A program made the position numbers and the translations under genes. DNA of 64,000 bases, from assembly GCF_001557115.1 (NCBI RefSeq), contig NZ_LSKQ01000056.1, positions 5,684 through 69,683 on the forward strand. The letters run 5' to 3'. Positions 1-8,412 of this stretch are shown here, in pieces. The stretch's first letter is position 1; each line of letters begins with the position of its first letter. This DNA comes from Erythrobacter sp. CCH5-A1 (lineage in GTDB: Bacteria > Pseudomonadota > Alphaproteobacteria > Sphingomonadales > Sphingomonadaceae). The notes beneath the pieces were generated by a model. It was not told the DNA's origin. It made no database searches and saw only the letters and a list, made by a program, of their open reading frames with translations.

Positions 1-48
1 GTCTTTCGCTAACCATCAGCTAGTCTGCTGAATCAGGGGGATTCGCCC

Positions 49-951
49 ATGCTCAAGACCATTTCGACCCTTCCTCTCGCCGCGCTGGCGATGGCTGCAG
101 TGCCCGCCGCGGCGCAGGCGCAGGACTACAGCGATGTCCCGCCGCTCGCCCCGATGGGCCAGAACGAACTGCGCGAGCTGCCCGCCGACATGCGCAGCGC
201 TCCCACGCCGGCTCCGGTCACGGCAATCCGCCCGACCGAGACGGTCACGATCGAGAACGGGGTCGAGACGGTCACCCGCACCCGCTACATCAATGCGCCC
301 GGTGCGATGCCTCCGGCCCCGCACGGCTATCAGGGCCAGGGTTATGCGACCCAGTATTACGGCGGTCAGGGCTATGGCTATGCGGCCGCACCCGCCGTGT
401 TCGAGCGCCAGCAGTGGATCGACGAATGCCGCCGCCGCACCCGCGGGCAGAACCGCGACAACACCGGCCTGATCATCGGTGGGCTGCTCGGCGCGATCGG
501 CGGGGGGATTGCCGGTTACGAGATCGCCGGCGCGGGTGACCGCGTGCTCGGCACGGTGCTCGGCGTGGGCGGCGGCGGGCTGCTCGGCGGACTTCTCGGC
601 AGCCTGTTCGATGGCGACAAGAAGAAGAACCTCTACGATTGCGAAGCCGCGCTCGACAGCTACCTGTCGGCCTACGGCGCACCCGCCCCGCGCATTGCCA
701 GCCGCACGATTCCCTATCCGGCCTACGACTATGGCTACGGCTATGGCTACCCACAGGGCTACGCCTACGGCTACACCTATGCCCCACCCCCGCAGGTGGT
801 GCTGGTGCCGGTGCGCACCGAGGTGCAGCAGCAGGTGGTGGTGCGCGAAACCGTCCGCGAGGAGACCTACACCGTCCCCGGCGCGACCCGGATCATCACC
901 GACCCCGCTCCGCGCCCGCGCCCGACCAAGAAGATGCTCCGCCAGCGCTGA
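49..951 (+). CDS. Secreted glycine-zipper envelope protein, function unknown
   Basis: The 300-residue product starts with a clear signal peptide (hydrophobic core followed by an AQAQ cleavage region near residue 25). Residues about 140-190 form a glycine-zipper hairpin of two Gly-rich hydrophobic segments (GLIIGGLLGAIGGGIAGYE, then GVGGGGLLGGLLGSLF), the architecture of envelope proteins with two short membrane-inserting helices. The flanks are rich in Tyr, Gly and Pro with repeated YGYGY-type runs, suggesting disorder, and the C-terminus is Arg/Pro rich. A purine-rich AGGGGGA lies about 8 nt before the ATG. Neighbouring parB is convergent and separated by a strong hairpin. Glycine-zipper proteins are usually outer-membrane associated; no enzymatic role can be inferred. 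Confidence 0.8.
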   Translation: MLKTISTLPLAALAMAAVPAAAQAQDYSDVPPLAPMGQNELRELPADMRSAPTPAPVTAIRPTETVTIENGVETVTRTRYINAPGAMPPAPHGYQGQGYATQYYGGQGYGYAAAPAVFERQQWIDECRRRTRGQNRDNTGLIIGGLLGAIGGGIAGYEIAGAGDRVLGTVLGVGGGGLLGGLLGSLFDGDKKKNLYDCEAALDSYLSAYGAPAPRIASRTIPYPAYDYGYGYGYPQGYAYGYTYAPPPQVVLVPVRTEVQQQVVVRETVREETYTVPGATRIITDPAPRPRPTKKMLRQR

Positions 952-980
952 ATTTCCGTCCCCCGAGGGACCGACACGAG

Positions 981-1018
981 AAAGCCCCGCAAGCTCAGGC
1001 GAACTTGCGGGGCTTTTT
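981..1018. terminator. Bidirectional intrinsic terminator
   Basis: A perfect 13-bp stem (981-993 with 1004-1016) encloses a 10-nt loop. It is followed by five T on the + strand, and an A-rich flank gives a short U run on the - strand. It lies between the convergent glycine-zipper gene and parB and can serve both. Confidence 0.85.
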
Positions 1019-1039
1019 CATGCCCGCCGGGCGCGTTTC

Positions 1040-2014
1040 CTAGAATTCCCCGCCAGTCAACCGCTGGCACAGCAGATCGAGCTGGTCGAGCGTCGTGTAG
1101 CGGATCGTCATCGTGCCCTTGCGCGGATCGCTCTCGGGCTTGATCTTCACGCTGAGGCCGAGGAACTCCTCGAGATGCTGCTGCACCGCGACGATATCGG
1201 CATTGTCAGGGGTGAGGTAAGGCGGCTCGGCCAGGGCCTCGGCGCGCTTGGCCGGCTTTTTGGTGAGCGTTTCGACATCGCGCACCGAAAGCCCCTCGGC
1301 CACCGCGATGGCGGCAAGCTCGCGGGCATCCTCACGCCCGATCAACGCGCGCGCGTGACCCGTCGTCAGCTTGCCCTGCTGGATCAGGTCGAGCACATCG
1401 TCGGGCAGTGCCATCAGCCGCATCATGTTGGCGACATGGCTGCGCGACTTTTCGACCATCCGGGCGATGTCGGCCTGGATCATCCCCTCCTCCTCGGCGA
1501 GGCGGTGATAGGCGCGTGCTTCCTCGACCGGGTTCAAGTCCTCGCGCTGGAGGTTCTCGATCAGCGCAAGCGCCATGACCTCGCGGTCCGAAAGCGCGCG
1601 GACCAGCGCCGGGATCTCGTGCAGCCGGGCCTTCTGCGCCGCGCGCCAGCGGCGCTCGCCCGCCACCAGCTGGTAGCCGTCCCCTTCGGGATGGGGGCGG
1701 ACAATGATCGGCTGGATCACGCCGCGGGTGGCGATCGAGGCGGCGAGTTCCTCGAGCGCGGCCTCGTCGAAAAATTTGCGCGGATTGCCCGGCAGCGGCT
1801 TGATGCTGGCGAGCGGCAGCATGCGTAACGGCGATGCGCCCGGCTGCGGGGCCTCGGGAGCAGCAGCGGCGATCTCCTCGCGGCGCACCAGCGGCTCCTC
1901 GCGCCGGGTTTCCCCGAGCAGCGCGCCCAGTCCCTTGCCCAAGCGGCGCGGCTTGTCCGCCGCAGCCCGCGAAAGCGCAGCAATTTCAGAAGTTTGATCA
2001 ATATTCTCGGTCAT
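1040..2014 (-). CDS. parB: Chromosome partitioning protein ParB (parS-binding CTPase clamp)
   Basis: The 324-residue ParB loads at parS sites, uses CTP to form a sliding clamp and spreads along DNA to partition the origin. An N-terminal basic segment (GKGLGALLGE), which in the family contacts ParA, is followed by a ParB/Srx-like domain with the CTP-binding GERRWRAA box. A helix-turn-helix (about residues 165-215, with SRSHVANMMRL) and a C-terminal dimerisation domain complete it. The start used is the ATG at 2014, which overlaps the parA stop as ATGA and matches the family N-terminus; an upstream in-frame extension would run into parA. Its target sites (parS) are found repeatedly in the adjacent 5 kb. 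Confidence 0.97.
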   Translation of the reverse strand: MTENIDQTSEIAALSRAAADKPRRLGKGLGALLGETRREEPLVRREEIAAAAPEAPQPGASPLRMLPLASIKPLPGNPRKFFDEAALEELAASIATRGVIQPIIVRPHPEGDGYQLVAGERRWRAAQKARLHEIPALVRALSDREVMALALIENLQREDLNPVEEARAYHRLAEEEGMIQADIARMVEKSRSHVANMMRLMALPDDVLDLIQQGKLTTGHARALIGREDARELAAIAVAEGLSVRDVETLTKKPAKRAEALAEPPYLTPDNADIVAVQQHLEEFLGLSVKIKPESDPRKGTMTIRYTTLDQLDLLCQRLTGGEF

Positions 2015-2787
2015 GCCGCCTGTCTTTCTGCGGGAAATCGCCCGATCAGCTCGCGCGCCAATGCCATATAGGCGCGGCTGCCAGTGCAATGCTGGTCATA
2101 GATCAGCGCGGGGAGCCCATGACTCGGCGCTTCGGACAGGCGGACGTTGCGCGGGATCACCGTCTCGAACACCAGCTTGCCGAGACAATCGCGCACGTCG
2201 TCCGACACCTGATCGGTCAGCCGGTTGCGCCGGTCATACATGGTCAGCGCGACGCCGATGATGCCGAGCTCGGGATTGAAGCGCTGCTGCACCTGGTCGA
2301 CGGTCTGGAGCAGCTGCGAAAGCCCCTCGAGCGCGAAGAACTCGCATTGCAGCGGCACCAGCAGCGTATTGGCGGCGCACAGCGCGTTCAGCGTCAGCAG
2401 GCCGAGCGAGGGCGGGCAGTCGATGAAGCAGATGTCGTGCCCGGTATAGCCGTTCAAGCCGCGGTGGAGCCGGTGGGTGCGCCCCTCGACCGCGACAAGT
2501 TCAACCTCGGCGCCCGACAGATCGACCGTCGCCGGGATGATATCGAGACGCGGGATGGCGGTCGGCACGATCGCCGAGGCCAGCGCAACTTCGTCGACCA
2601 ACAGGTCATAGCTCGAAATTGCGCGCGCCGCCGCATCGACGCCGAGTCCGGTCGAGGCATTGCCCTGCGGATCGAGGTCGATCAGCAGCGTCCTCCACCC
2701 GGTCGCAGCCATGGCGGTGGCGATGTTGATCGCGGTGGTGGTCTTGCCCACTCCGCCCTTCTGGTTGGCAATCGCGATGGTCAGCAT
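2011..2787 (-). CDS. parA: Chromosome partitioning ATPase ParA (Soj)
   Basis: The 258-residue deviant-Walker ATPase binds DNA non-specifically in its ATP form and drives ParB-parS segregation. The start MLTIAIANQKGGVGKTTTAI carries the deviant Walker A motif with the signature lysine (KGGVGKTT). A Walker A' region (LLIDLDPQGNAS) and a Walker B-like region (DICFIDCPPSLGLLT) follow. The length is typical of chromosomal Soj-type ParA without an N-terminal HTH. Its stop overlaps the parB start by 4 bp, so translation is probably coupled. It lies 46 bp downstream of rsmG in the same direction, the usual alphaproteobacterial order. Confidence 0.97.
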   Translation of the reverse strand: MLTIAIANQKGGVGKTTTAINIATAMAATGWRTLLIDLDPQGNASTGLGVDAAARAISSYDLLVDEVALASAIVPTAIPRLDIIPATVDLSGAEVELVAVEGRTHRLHRGLNGYTGHDICFIDCPPSLGLLTLNALCAANTLLVPLQCEFFALEGLSQLLQTVDQVQQRFNPELGIIGVALTMYDRRNRLTDQVSDDVRDCLGKLVFETVIPRNVRLSEAPSHGLPALIYDQHCTGSRAYMALARELIGRFPAERQAA

Positions 2788-2833
2788 GGGAGAATCCTGT
2801 CCTGTTCGCGCCGTTTTCGCGCAAGAAGTCGCG

Positions 2834-3460
2834 TCAGGCCTTTACGATGATCCCCGCCTCGGGATCGGTCAAGGAATGTTTCACGTGAAACATTGTCCGA
2901 ATCGAAGGTCTCAGTGCCTCCAATTCCTGCGCCGCAGAGCGGCCCTTGGGCAACACGTAAACCGTGGCCCTTGTGGAGAAGGGTGCGGATAGTTCGAGAA
3001 GTTTGGGGAGAGGCGCAAAGGCGCGTGCCGAAATGGCGCGGGCCGGGAAAGGCGTGACCCGTTCGAGGCGCTGGCCCTCGACCCGGCATTTGGGGAGAGC
3101 GAGCACTTCGATGCAGTGGTTGAGGAACTCGACCCGGCGCGCGCGCGATTCGACAAGCACAACGGGCATGTTGGGATGGAGCGCGGCGATCACCAGGCCC
3201 GGGAAGCCGGGACCGCTTCCCAGATCGAGCCAGGGGCCGACCGCGTTCGCTCCGAATGTTTCACGTGAAACATTCTGCGTAAGCTGCGCCGAATCGGCGA
3301 TATGGCGCTGCCACAGGTGCGCCTCAGTCGCCTTGGCGATCAGGTTCTGGCGCTGGTTCTCTTCCAGCACCAGCGCAGCAAAGGTCTTGAGCCGCGCCAT
3401 CCCCGCATCGTCGGTCAGTCCGGCGACATAGGCCCGGGCTTCCTCCTCGGTCACGATCAT
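2834..3460 (-). CDS. rsmG: 16S rRNA (guanine527-N7)-methyltransferase RsmG
   Basis: The 208-residue SAM-dependent methyltransferase modifies G527 of 16S rRNA. The Rossmann motif I is [16 protein letters not shown] (about residues 77-92), followed by [14 protein letters not shown] and the conserved ISARAFAPL region. Two perfect parS palindromes lie inside the gene: one is read as VSRET at residues 64-68, the other as MFHVKH at residues 190-195 near the C-terminus. The start overlaps the mnmG stop by 4 bp (ATGA). The enzyme fold appears intact; the peptides added by parS lie outside the SAM-binding motif. Confidence 0.95.
   Translation of the reverse strand: MIVTEEEARAYVAGLTDDAGMARLKTFAALVLEENQRQNLIAKATEAHLWQRHIADSAQLTQNVSRETFGANAVGPWLDLGSGPGFPGLVIAALHPNMPVVLVESRARRVEFLNHCIEVLALPKCRVEGQRLERVTPFPARAISARAFAPLPKLLELSAPFSTRATVYVLPKGRSAAQELEALRPSIRTMFHVKHSLTDPEAGIIVKA
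2877..2892. other. parS: parS site 1 (perfect 16-bp palindrome)
   Basis: TGTTTCACGTGAAACA, the canonical ParB-binding palindrome, lies within the 3' end of rsmG and is translated as part of MFHVKH. Confidence 0.95.
3257..3272. other. parS: parS site 2 (perfect)
   Basis: Identical 16-bp palindrome within rsmG, read in a different phase so that it encodes VSRET (residues 64-68). Confidence 0.95.
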
Positions 3461-5307
3461 GCCGCTGCCTTGCGCCGCGCATGAACCAGCAGGGCGGAGA
3501 GCGCGGCGGGCGTCACCCCCGGCACCCGCCCCGCCGCCGCAAGCGTCCCTGGCGCGGCCTTGGTCAGCCGCTCGACCATCTCGTTGGAGAGCCCCGGCAC
3601 CTCGGCATAGGGAAAGTCCGAGGGGAGCGGCAAGGCCTCACTGGCGCGCAGGTCGCGAAGCTCGGCATCCTGCCGGGCGAGGTAGGGCGCATAGGCCGCA
3701 TCCTCGGCCATCTCCTCGGCGAGCAGCGGGTCGAGCGCGGTGATCTCCCCGAGCCAGGGCGCCAGTGCCGCGGGGCTGACCCCATCGTAGCGCAACCATT
3801 CGGTAATCGTCTTCTCGCCATGATCGCGCCGGACCGGAAGGCCGAGATCGGCGAGCTCTCGTGCGTGCACCTTCTTGGAATGTTTCACGTGAAACATTTG
3901 CCGCACCTCCTCGCGCCGCTCCCACCACGCGCGGCGCTCCTCGCCGATGCATCCGACTTCGATGCCGAGGCCCGTCAGGCGCGTCGCGGCATTGTTGGCG
4001 CGCAACCGCAGGCGGTATTCGGCGCGGGCGGTGAGCATGCGATAGGGCTCGGAGACACCCTGCAAGGTGAGGTCGTCGACCATCACCGCTATGTAGCTGT
4101 TCGCCCGATCGAGCGCCGGAGCCTGCTTGCCCAGAGCGGCAGCGGCCGCCTCGAGCCCCGCGACCAGCCCCTGCGCAGCCGCCTCCTCATAGCCGGTCGT
4201 CCCGTTGATCTGCCCCGCGCAATAGAGGCCCGGGATCGCGCGCACCTGCAAATCGGGGGTCAGCGCACGCGGGTCGATATGGTCGTATTCGACCGCATAG
4301 CCCGGCTGCACGATCACCGCGCGCCCGCACCCGGGCATGGTGCGCACCACCTCCTCCTGCACGTCGACAGGAAGCGAGGTGCTTATGCCGTTGGGGTAGA
4401 CGAGGTGACTGTCCAGCCCCTCGGGCTCGAGGAAAACCTGATGCCCCTCGCGGTCGCCGAAGCGGTGGATCTTGTCCTCGATCGAGGGGCAGTAGCGCGG
4501 CCCTGCCGCCGCGATCGCACCGGAGAACAGCGGCGAGCGGTGGAGGTTGGCGCGGATCGCGTCGTGCCCCGCCTGCGTGGTGCGGGTGATGGCGCAGAAC
4601 ACCTGCGGGTTGATCCGGCGCGGCGTCAGCGGCGACATGGTCCACGCCTCGCCATCCGAGGGCTGCTCCTCAAGCACCGCCCAGTCGATGGTGCGTCCGT
4701 CGAGCCGCGGCGGCGTGCCGGTCTTGAGGCGGGCTATCGGCAAGTCTGCCCCGCGCAGCTGCTGGGCGAGGCGGTGCGCGGCGTTCTCGCCGATGCGCCC
4801 GCCCTCGAAGCGCTCCTCGCCCCGGAACAGGATGCCGCCGAGGAAGGTGCCGGTGCACAGCACGATATGTTTCACGTGAAACATTGTGCCGTCGGCCAAC
4901 TCGAGGCCAGCGACCGCTCCGCCCTTCAGCACCAGCGCGGCGGCCTCGCCCTGCACCAGCGTGAGATTGGGCTGCGCGCGGACCGCCGCTTGGACCGCCG
5001 CCTTGAAGCGCACCCGGTCGGCCTGCACCCGCGGACCCCAGACGGCACTGCCCTTGGAGCGGTTGAGCATCCGGTAGTGGATCGCCCCCGCATCCGCCGC
5101 GCGCCCAAGCACTCCGTCGAGCGCATCGACCTCGCGCACCAGATGCCCCTTGCCGAGGCCACCGATTGCGGGATTGCAGCTCATCGCGCCGATCGCGGCG
5201 AGATCGAAGCTCACCAGCGCCGTGCGCGCGCCCATGCGGGCCGCCGCGCAGGCAGCCTCCACCCCGGCGTGACCGCCGCCGATGACGAGGACATCGAAGC
5301 TTTGCAT
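3457..5307 (-). CDS. mnmG: tRNA uridine-5-carboxymethylaminomethyl modification enzyme MnmG (GidA)
   Basis: The 616-residue FAD enzyme, with MnmE, makes cmnm5U34 in tRNAs. The N-terminal dinucleotide-binding motif is [19 protein letters not shown] (residues 7-25). The GidA signature [21 protein letters not shown] follows at about 43-63, with [19 protein letters not shown] after it and [22 protein letters not shown] further on. The length matches the family. Two perfect parS copies are translated here as MFHVKH (residues 142-147, just before the VLCTGTF strand, and 471-476 in the C-terminal helical part). The stop overlaps the rsmG start. A 121-bp gap with a degenerate half parS separates it from mnmE. 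Confidence 0.96.
   Translation of the reverse strand: MQSFDVLVIGGGHAGVEAACAAARMGARTALVSFDLAAIGAMSCNPAIGGLGKGHLVREVDALDGVLGRAADAGAIHYRMLNRSKGSAVWGPRVQADRVRFKAAVQAAVRAQPNLTLVQGEAAALVLKGGAVAGLELADGTMFHVKHIVLCTGTFLGGILFRGEERFEGGRIGENAAHRLAQQLRGADLPIARLKTGTPPRLDGRTIDWAVLEEQPSDGEAWTMSPLTPRRINPQVFCAITRTTQAGHDAIRANLHRSPLFSGAIAAAGPRYCPSIEDKIHRFGDREGHQVFLEPEGLDSHLVYPNGISTSLPVDVQEEVVRTMPGCGRAVIVQPGYAVEYDHIDPRALTPDLQVRAIPGLYCAGQINGTTGYEEAAAQGLVAGLEAAAAALGKQAPALDRANSYIAVMVDDLTLQGVSEPYRMLTARAEYRLRLRANNAATRLTGLGIEVGCIGEERRAWWERREEVRQMFHVKHSKKVHARELADLGLPVRRDHGEKTITEWLRYDGVSPAALAPWLGEITALDPLLAEEMAEDAAYAPYLARQDAELRDLRASEALPLPSDFPYAEVPGLSNEMVERLTKAAPGTLAAAGRVPGVTPAALSALLVHARRKAAA
3881..3896. other. parS: parS site 3 (perfect)
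   Basis: Perfect 16-bp palindrome inside mnmG, encoding MFHVKH at residues 471-476. Confidence 0.95.
4868..4883. other. parS: parS site 4 (perfect)
   Basis: Perfect 16-bp palindrome inside mnmG, encoding MFHVKH at residues 142-147. Confidence 0.95.
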
Positions 5308-5374
5308 GATGGGCGGCAGATAGGGTCTGGGGGGCGAATCGTCAAAGCGGATTCGCTGGCCGGCTCGTCAGGAA

Positions 5375-5390
5375 TGTTTCACGTGGAAGC
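5375..5390. other. Degenerate parS-like site in the mnmG-mnmE gap
   Basis: The left half is intact (TGTTTCACGTG) but three of the last five bases differ from parS (13/16 match). It may be a decayed copy; strong ParB binding is doubtful. Confidence 0.4.
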
Positions 5391-5428
5391 GAAGCTGTGC
5401 CGCAGGCACAAACATTGCAGCGAAGCGC

Positions 5429-6709
5429 TCACTTCCCGATGCAAAACCGCCCGAACAGCGTGTCGAGCATGTCCTCCGTGGTCGCGCGCCCGATCAGCCG
5501 ATCAAAGGCGAGGCGCGCGCGGCGGAGTTCCTCGGCAATGAGCAGGGGATCGGCGAGGCCCTTGGCGGCGCGCAAGGCCTCCTCTGCATCGGTGAGCCGC
5601 GCGTGTTGGCGGGCATTCAATGCCGCTTCTCCCGGCTTGGGCAGAGCGTTGCGCGCGGCTTCGACCAACGCGGTCTTGAGCGCCGCCACACCCTCGCCCG
5701 TCACCGCCGAGAGCGTGAAACGGGCGTTCGGCTTCGTGCCGAAGCCTTCGCGGTCGGCCTGGGCGGCGATCTCCCAGGCACCATCCGGCCCCTTGCCTTC
5801 CGGCCCCAGCCACAGCACGAGATCAGCGCGCACCAGCTCCGCCTCGGCGCGGGCGATGCCGATGGCCTCGATGGCGTCCGAGGACTCCTCGCGCAAACCC
5901 GCCGTGTCGACGAAGGTGAACGGCACGCCGCCGATGGCCACGCTTCGCTCGATAACATCGCGCGTCGTCCCTGCGATGGGCGAGGTGATCGCCGCCTCGC
6001 TCTCGACCAGCGCATTGAACAGGGTGGACTTCCCCGCATTGGGCGGCCCCGCGAGCACCACGCGGAACCCCTCCCCCAACCGCTCGGAGCGCGGGCGGGC
6101 GAGCCATTCGGCCAGCTCCGCCGCCAGCGCCGCAATGTTCCACGTGAAACATTCGGGGAGATCGGCGCTGTCCTCCTCGTCCGAGAAGTCGAGCACACCC
6201 TCCACTTCGGCGGACAAAACCAGCACCCGCTCGCGCCACCCCTCGACCTGCCGCGACAGCGCACCGCCCGCATTCGCCAGTGCGGCAGCGCGCTGCAATT
6301 CAGTCTCGGCGGAGAGGAGATCGGCGAGTCCCTCGGCCTCGGCCAGATCGATCCGGCCATTGGCGAAGGCCCGGCGCGTGAATTCCCCCGGATCGGCGCG
6401 ACGCACCCCGCGAAGCGAAGCGAGCGCCCCCTCGACCGCCGCAATCACCGCGCGGCCCCCGTGACAGTGAAATTCGGCGAGGTCCTCGCCGGTGGCCGTG
6501 CGCGGCCCTGGGAACCACAGCACCAGCGCCTCGTCGAGCAGCGCGCCCTCCGCATCGCGCAGCCGCGCCAGCGACGCCCGCCGCGGCTCGGGCACCCGCC
6601 CCGCCAAGGCCAGCAAGGCCTCGCGCGCCGCCGGGCCGGAGACGCGGATCACACCCACGCCCGCCGGCGGCGCGCCGCTCGAGAGCGCGAAGATCGTGTC
6701 GCTGCTCAC
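5429..6709 (-). CDS. mnmE: tRNA modification GTPase MnmE (TrmE)
   Basis: The 426-residue GTPase is the partner of MnmG in U34 modification. The N-terminal folate-binding domain begins MSSDTIFALSSGAPPAGVGV. A helical domain surrounds a G domain with P-loop GPPNAGKSTLFNAL (about residue 210), switch region GTTRD and G3 DTAGLR. The C-terminus FCIGK carries the invariant Cys. The usual G4 NKxD motif is not evident: the aligned stretch reads AAQAD. A parS copy with one mismatch is read as CFTWN. The gene starts 4 bp after the stop of the small DUF6489 gene, so the two probably share a transcript. Confidence 0.94.
   Translation of the reverse strand: MSSDTIFALSSGAPPAGVGVIRVSGPAAREALLALAGRVPEPRRASLARLRDAEGALLDEALVLWFPGPRTATGEDLAEFHCHGGRAVIAAVEGALASLRGVRRADPGEFTRRAFANGRIDLAEAEGLADLLSAETELQRAAALANAGGALSRQVEGWRERVLVLSAEVEGVLDFSDEEDSADLPECFTWNIAALAAELAEWLARPRSERLGEGFRVVLAGPPNAGKSTLFNALVESEAAITSPIAGTTRDVIERSVAIGGVPFTFVDTAGLREESSDAIEAIGIARAEAELVRADLVLWLGPEGKGPDGAWEIAAQADREGFGTKPNARFTLSAVTGEGVAALKTALVEAARNALPKPGEAALNARQHARLTDAEEALRAAKGLADPLLIAEELRRARLAFDRLIGRATTEDMLDTLFGRFCIGK
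6136..6151. other. parS: parS site 5 (one mismatch)
   Basis: TGTTCCACGTGAAACA inside mnmE matches parS at 15 of 16 positions and encodes CFTWN on the minus strand. Confidence 0.8.
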
Positions 6710-6713
6710 GCGA

Positions 6714-6977
6714 TCAATCAGAGGACTTTTTGGACCCCGTGGCGCCGGCAGCCGCCTTCATCGAACCTTCGACGAAATTCTGGAACAACTTCATCCCCAT
6801 CTGCCCCATCGGCGCGAGCGCGCTCGCATATTGCTGGAGCTGGTCGGGGCTGGAGACGCCCTGCATCGCCTTGGTGAGGTTCTCGACATAGACATTATTG
6901 GCCGCGCTCACATCGGGCAGGCCCATGAAGCTGCGCGCCTCCTCCGGGGTGCAGTCGATTTCGATGGTGATCTTCAT
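6714..6977 (-). CDS. DUF6489-like small protein
   Basis: The 87-residue protein begins MKITIEIDCTPEEARSFMGL. It has a short beta strand, a helix with PEEARSFMGLPDV, then an amphipathic helix (PMGQMGMKLFQNFVEG) and a Gly/Ser/Lys tail. This pattern matches small uncharacterised proteins common beside mnmE in sphingomonads; the DUF number is from memory. The ATG at 6977 is preceded by a GA-rich Shine-Dalgarno region. A longer in-frame extension upstream lies in the shadow of the divergent hydrolase and is not used. Function unknown. Confidence 0.75.
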   Translation of the reverse strand: MKITIEIDCTPEEARSFMGLPDVSAANNVYVENLTKAMQGVSSPDQLQQYASALAPMGQMGMKLFQNFVEGSMKAAAGATGSKKSSD

Positions 6978-7076
6978 GGGGCTCGCCCTCCTCCTCCTCG
7001 TCATCCGCCTTTCATTTGGGCTTGGCAGGCTGACAAGGCAAGAGATAGACCTGACCGACGAGAAGGAGAGACCCCC

Positions 7077-7775
7077 ATGATCTTCAACGAAACCATCCCC
7101 ACCCTCGAAGGTGATGCCAGCTTCGGCGCCTATGTCGCCCGGCCCGAGGGCGCCCCGCGCGGGGCGATCATCGTCATCCAGGAAATCTTCGGCGTGAACC
7201 CGGGCATCCGCCAGAAGTGCGACAAGCTCGCGGCCGAGGGCTACCTCGCGGTGGCGCCCGATCTGTTCTGGCGGATCGAGCCCGGCATCGAGCTCGATCC
7301 CGATGTCGAGCCGGAATTCCAGCGCGCGCTCGGCCTGTTCGGGGAGTTCGACCAGGATGCCGGGATCCGCGATATCGAGGCGACCATCCACCACATCCGC
7401 CGCACCCTCGGCGTGGCGAAGGTTGGCTGCGTCGGCTACTGCCTCGGCGGGCGGCTCGCGTTCATGACTGCGGCGCGCACCGATATCGATGCGAGCGTCG
7501 GCTATTACGGCGTCGGCATTGATGGACTGCTGGGCGAGAAGCACGCGATCGCCCATCCGCTGATGCTCCACATCCCCACCGAGGACGGCTTTGTTTCACG
7601 TGAAACACAGGCCGCCATGCACGAGGGCCTGGACAATCACCCCAAGGTGACGCTCCACGATTACGAGGGCCTCGACCACGGCTTCGCCACCGAACACGGC
7701 AAGCGCCGTCAGGAGGAGGCCGCGAACCTCGCCGACGGGCGCACCGCCGCTTTCTTCGCCGAGCATCTCGGGTGA
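7077..7775 (+). CDS. Dienelactone hydrolase family protein
   Basis: The 232-residue alpha/beta hydrolase carries the dienelactone hydrolase triad: Cys122 in the elbow GYCLGGR, Asp170 in PTEDG and His201 in LDHGF, spaced as in the family. An early GAIIVIQEIFGVN segment holds the conserved Glu that in this family switches the Cys thiolate. The start ATG follows a GAAGGAGAG ribosome-binding site. A perfect parS (7592-7607) is translated as VSRET at residues 173-177, only two residues after catalytic Asp170. The natural substrate is unknown; family members cleave dienelactone or other cyclic esters. The next gene overlaps by 1 bp (TGATG). Confidence 0.9.
   Translation: MIFNETIPTLEGDASFGAYVARPEGAPRGAIIVIQEIFGVNPGIRQKCDKLAAEGYLAVAPDLFWRIEPGIELDPDVEPEFQRALGLFGEFDQDAGIRDIEATIHHIRRTLGVAKVGCVGYCLGGRLAFMTAARTDIDASVGYYGVGIDGLLGEKHAIAHPLMLHIPTEDGFVSRETQAAMHEGLDNHPKVTLHDYEGLDHGFATEHGKRRQEEAANLADGRTAAFFAEHLG
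7592..7607. other. parS: parS site 6 (perfect, outermost)
   Basis: Perfect 16-bp palindrome in the dienelactone hydrolase gene, 4.7 kb from site 1 and about 5 kb from the proposed origin. Confidence 0.95.
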
Positions 7776-8404
7776 TGCGCCCTGCCCTCCTCGCGCTGGC
7801 GCTGCTTGCCGCGCCCGCCCCCATGCAGGCAGGCGCGCAGGTCGGCCCGCAGCCGATGTTCGACGCGGGCGAGGAACTCGAGGTCGAACTTCACGCCGAC
7901 TTCAATGGCGATGGCCATGCGGACGTCGCCTATATCGTGCGCGGCGAGGACAAGCGGGAATTGCGGGTCGCGACGACCTTCGTCACCGAGGTCGAGATCG
8001 GCGAAAACCCGCCGCAGGTGCTGGCGCTCGATCCCTACCCGCTCGGGACGGCGCAGCTCTCGGAGAAGGACAGCGCCAGGGGCAAGGTGCTGGTGCTGGA
8101 GGACCTGACCGGCGGGACCACCGCGGTTGCCTCCACCCACCGCTTCCGCTGGGACGCCAAGCTGCAAGCGATGCGGCTGATCGGGCTCGATGCCACGCTC
8201 TACAGCCGCACCTATGCGCATGATGGCGAGGAAGCGAGCTGGAACCTGCTGACGGGCGATCTCGTCACCCGGAAGTTGAAGCTCAACAAGGAGCGCGGCT
8301 ACGACAAGGTCGGCGAGACGACGGGCAAGAAGCCCAGCCCGCCGCTCAAGCTGGAGAACGCGCCGAGCGGCGACGATCTGCTCGGGTGGCCGGGCGCCAA
8401 GTGA
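7775..8404 (+). CDS. Secreted protein with EF-hand-like DFNGDGHAD motif, function unknown
   Basis: The 209-residue product has an N-terminal signal peptide (MRPALLALALLAAPAPMQAGAQ) and then DADFNGDGHADVAY-like sequence (DFNGDGHAD), a Ca-binding or FG-GAP-type repeat seen once. The rest is beta-rich with no catalytic motif recognised. The ATG at 7775 overlaps the hydrolase stop (TGATG); a GTG three bases upstream is an alternative. Probably co-transcribed with the hydrolase and the downstream NTF2-like gene. Confidence 0.75.
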   Translation: MRPALLALALLAAPAPMQAGAQVGPQPMFDAGEELEVELHADFNGDGHADVAYIVRGEDKRELRVATTFVTEVEIGENPPQVLALDPYPLGTAQLSEKDSARGKVLVLEDLTGGTTAVASTHRFRWDAKLQAMRLIGLDATLYSRTYAHDGEEASWNLLTGDLVTRKLKLNKERGYDKVGETTGKKPSPPLKLENAPSGDDLLGWPGAK

Positions 8405-8412
8405 GGGAGGGA

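Noticed and set aside
5375..5390. Seventh parS
   Set aside because: Three of the last five bases differ, so it is listed only as a degenerate site.
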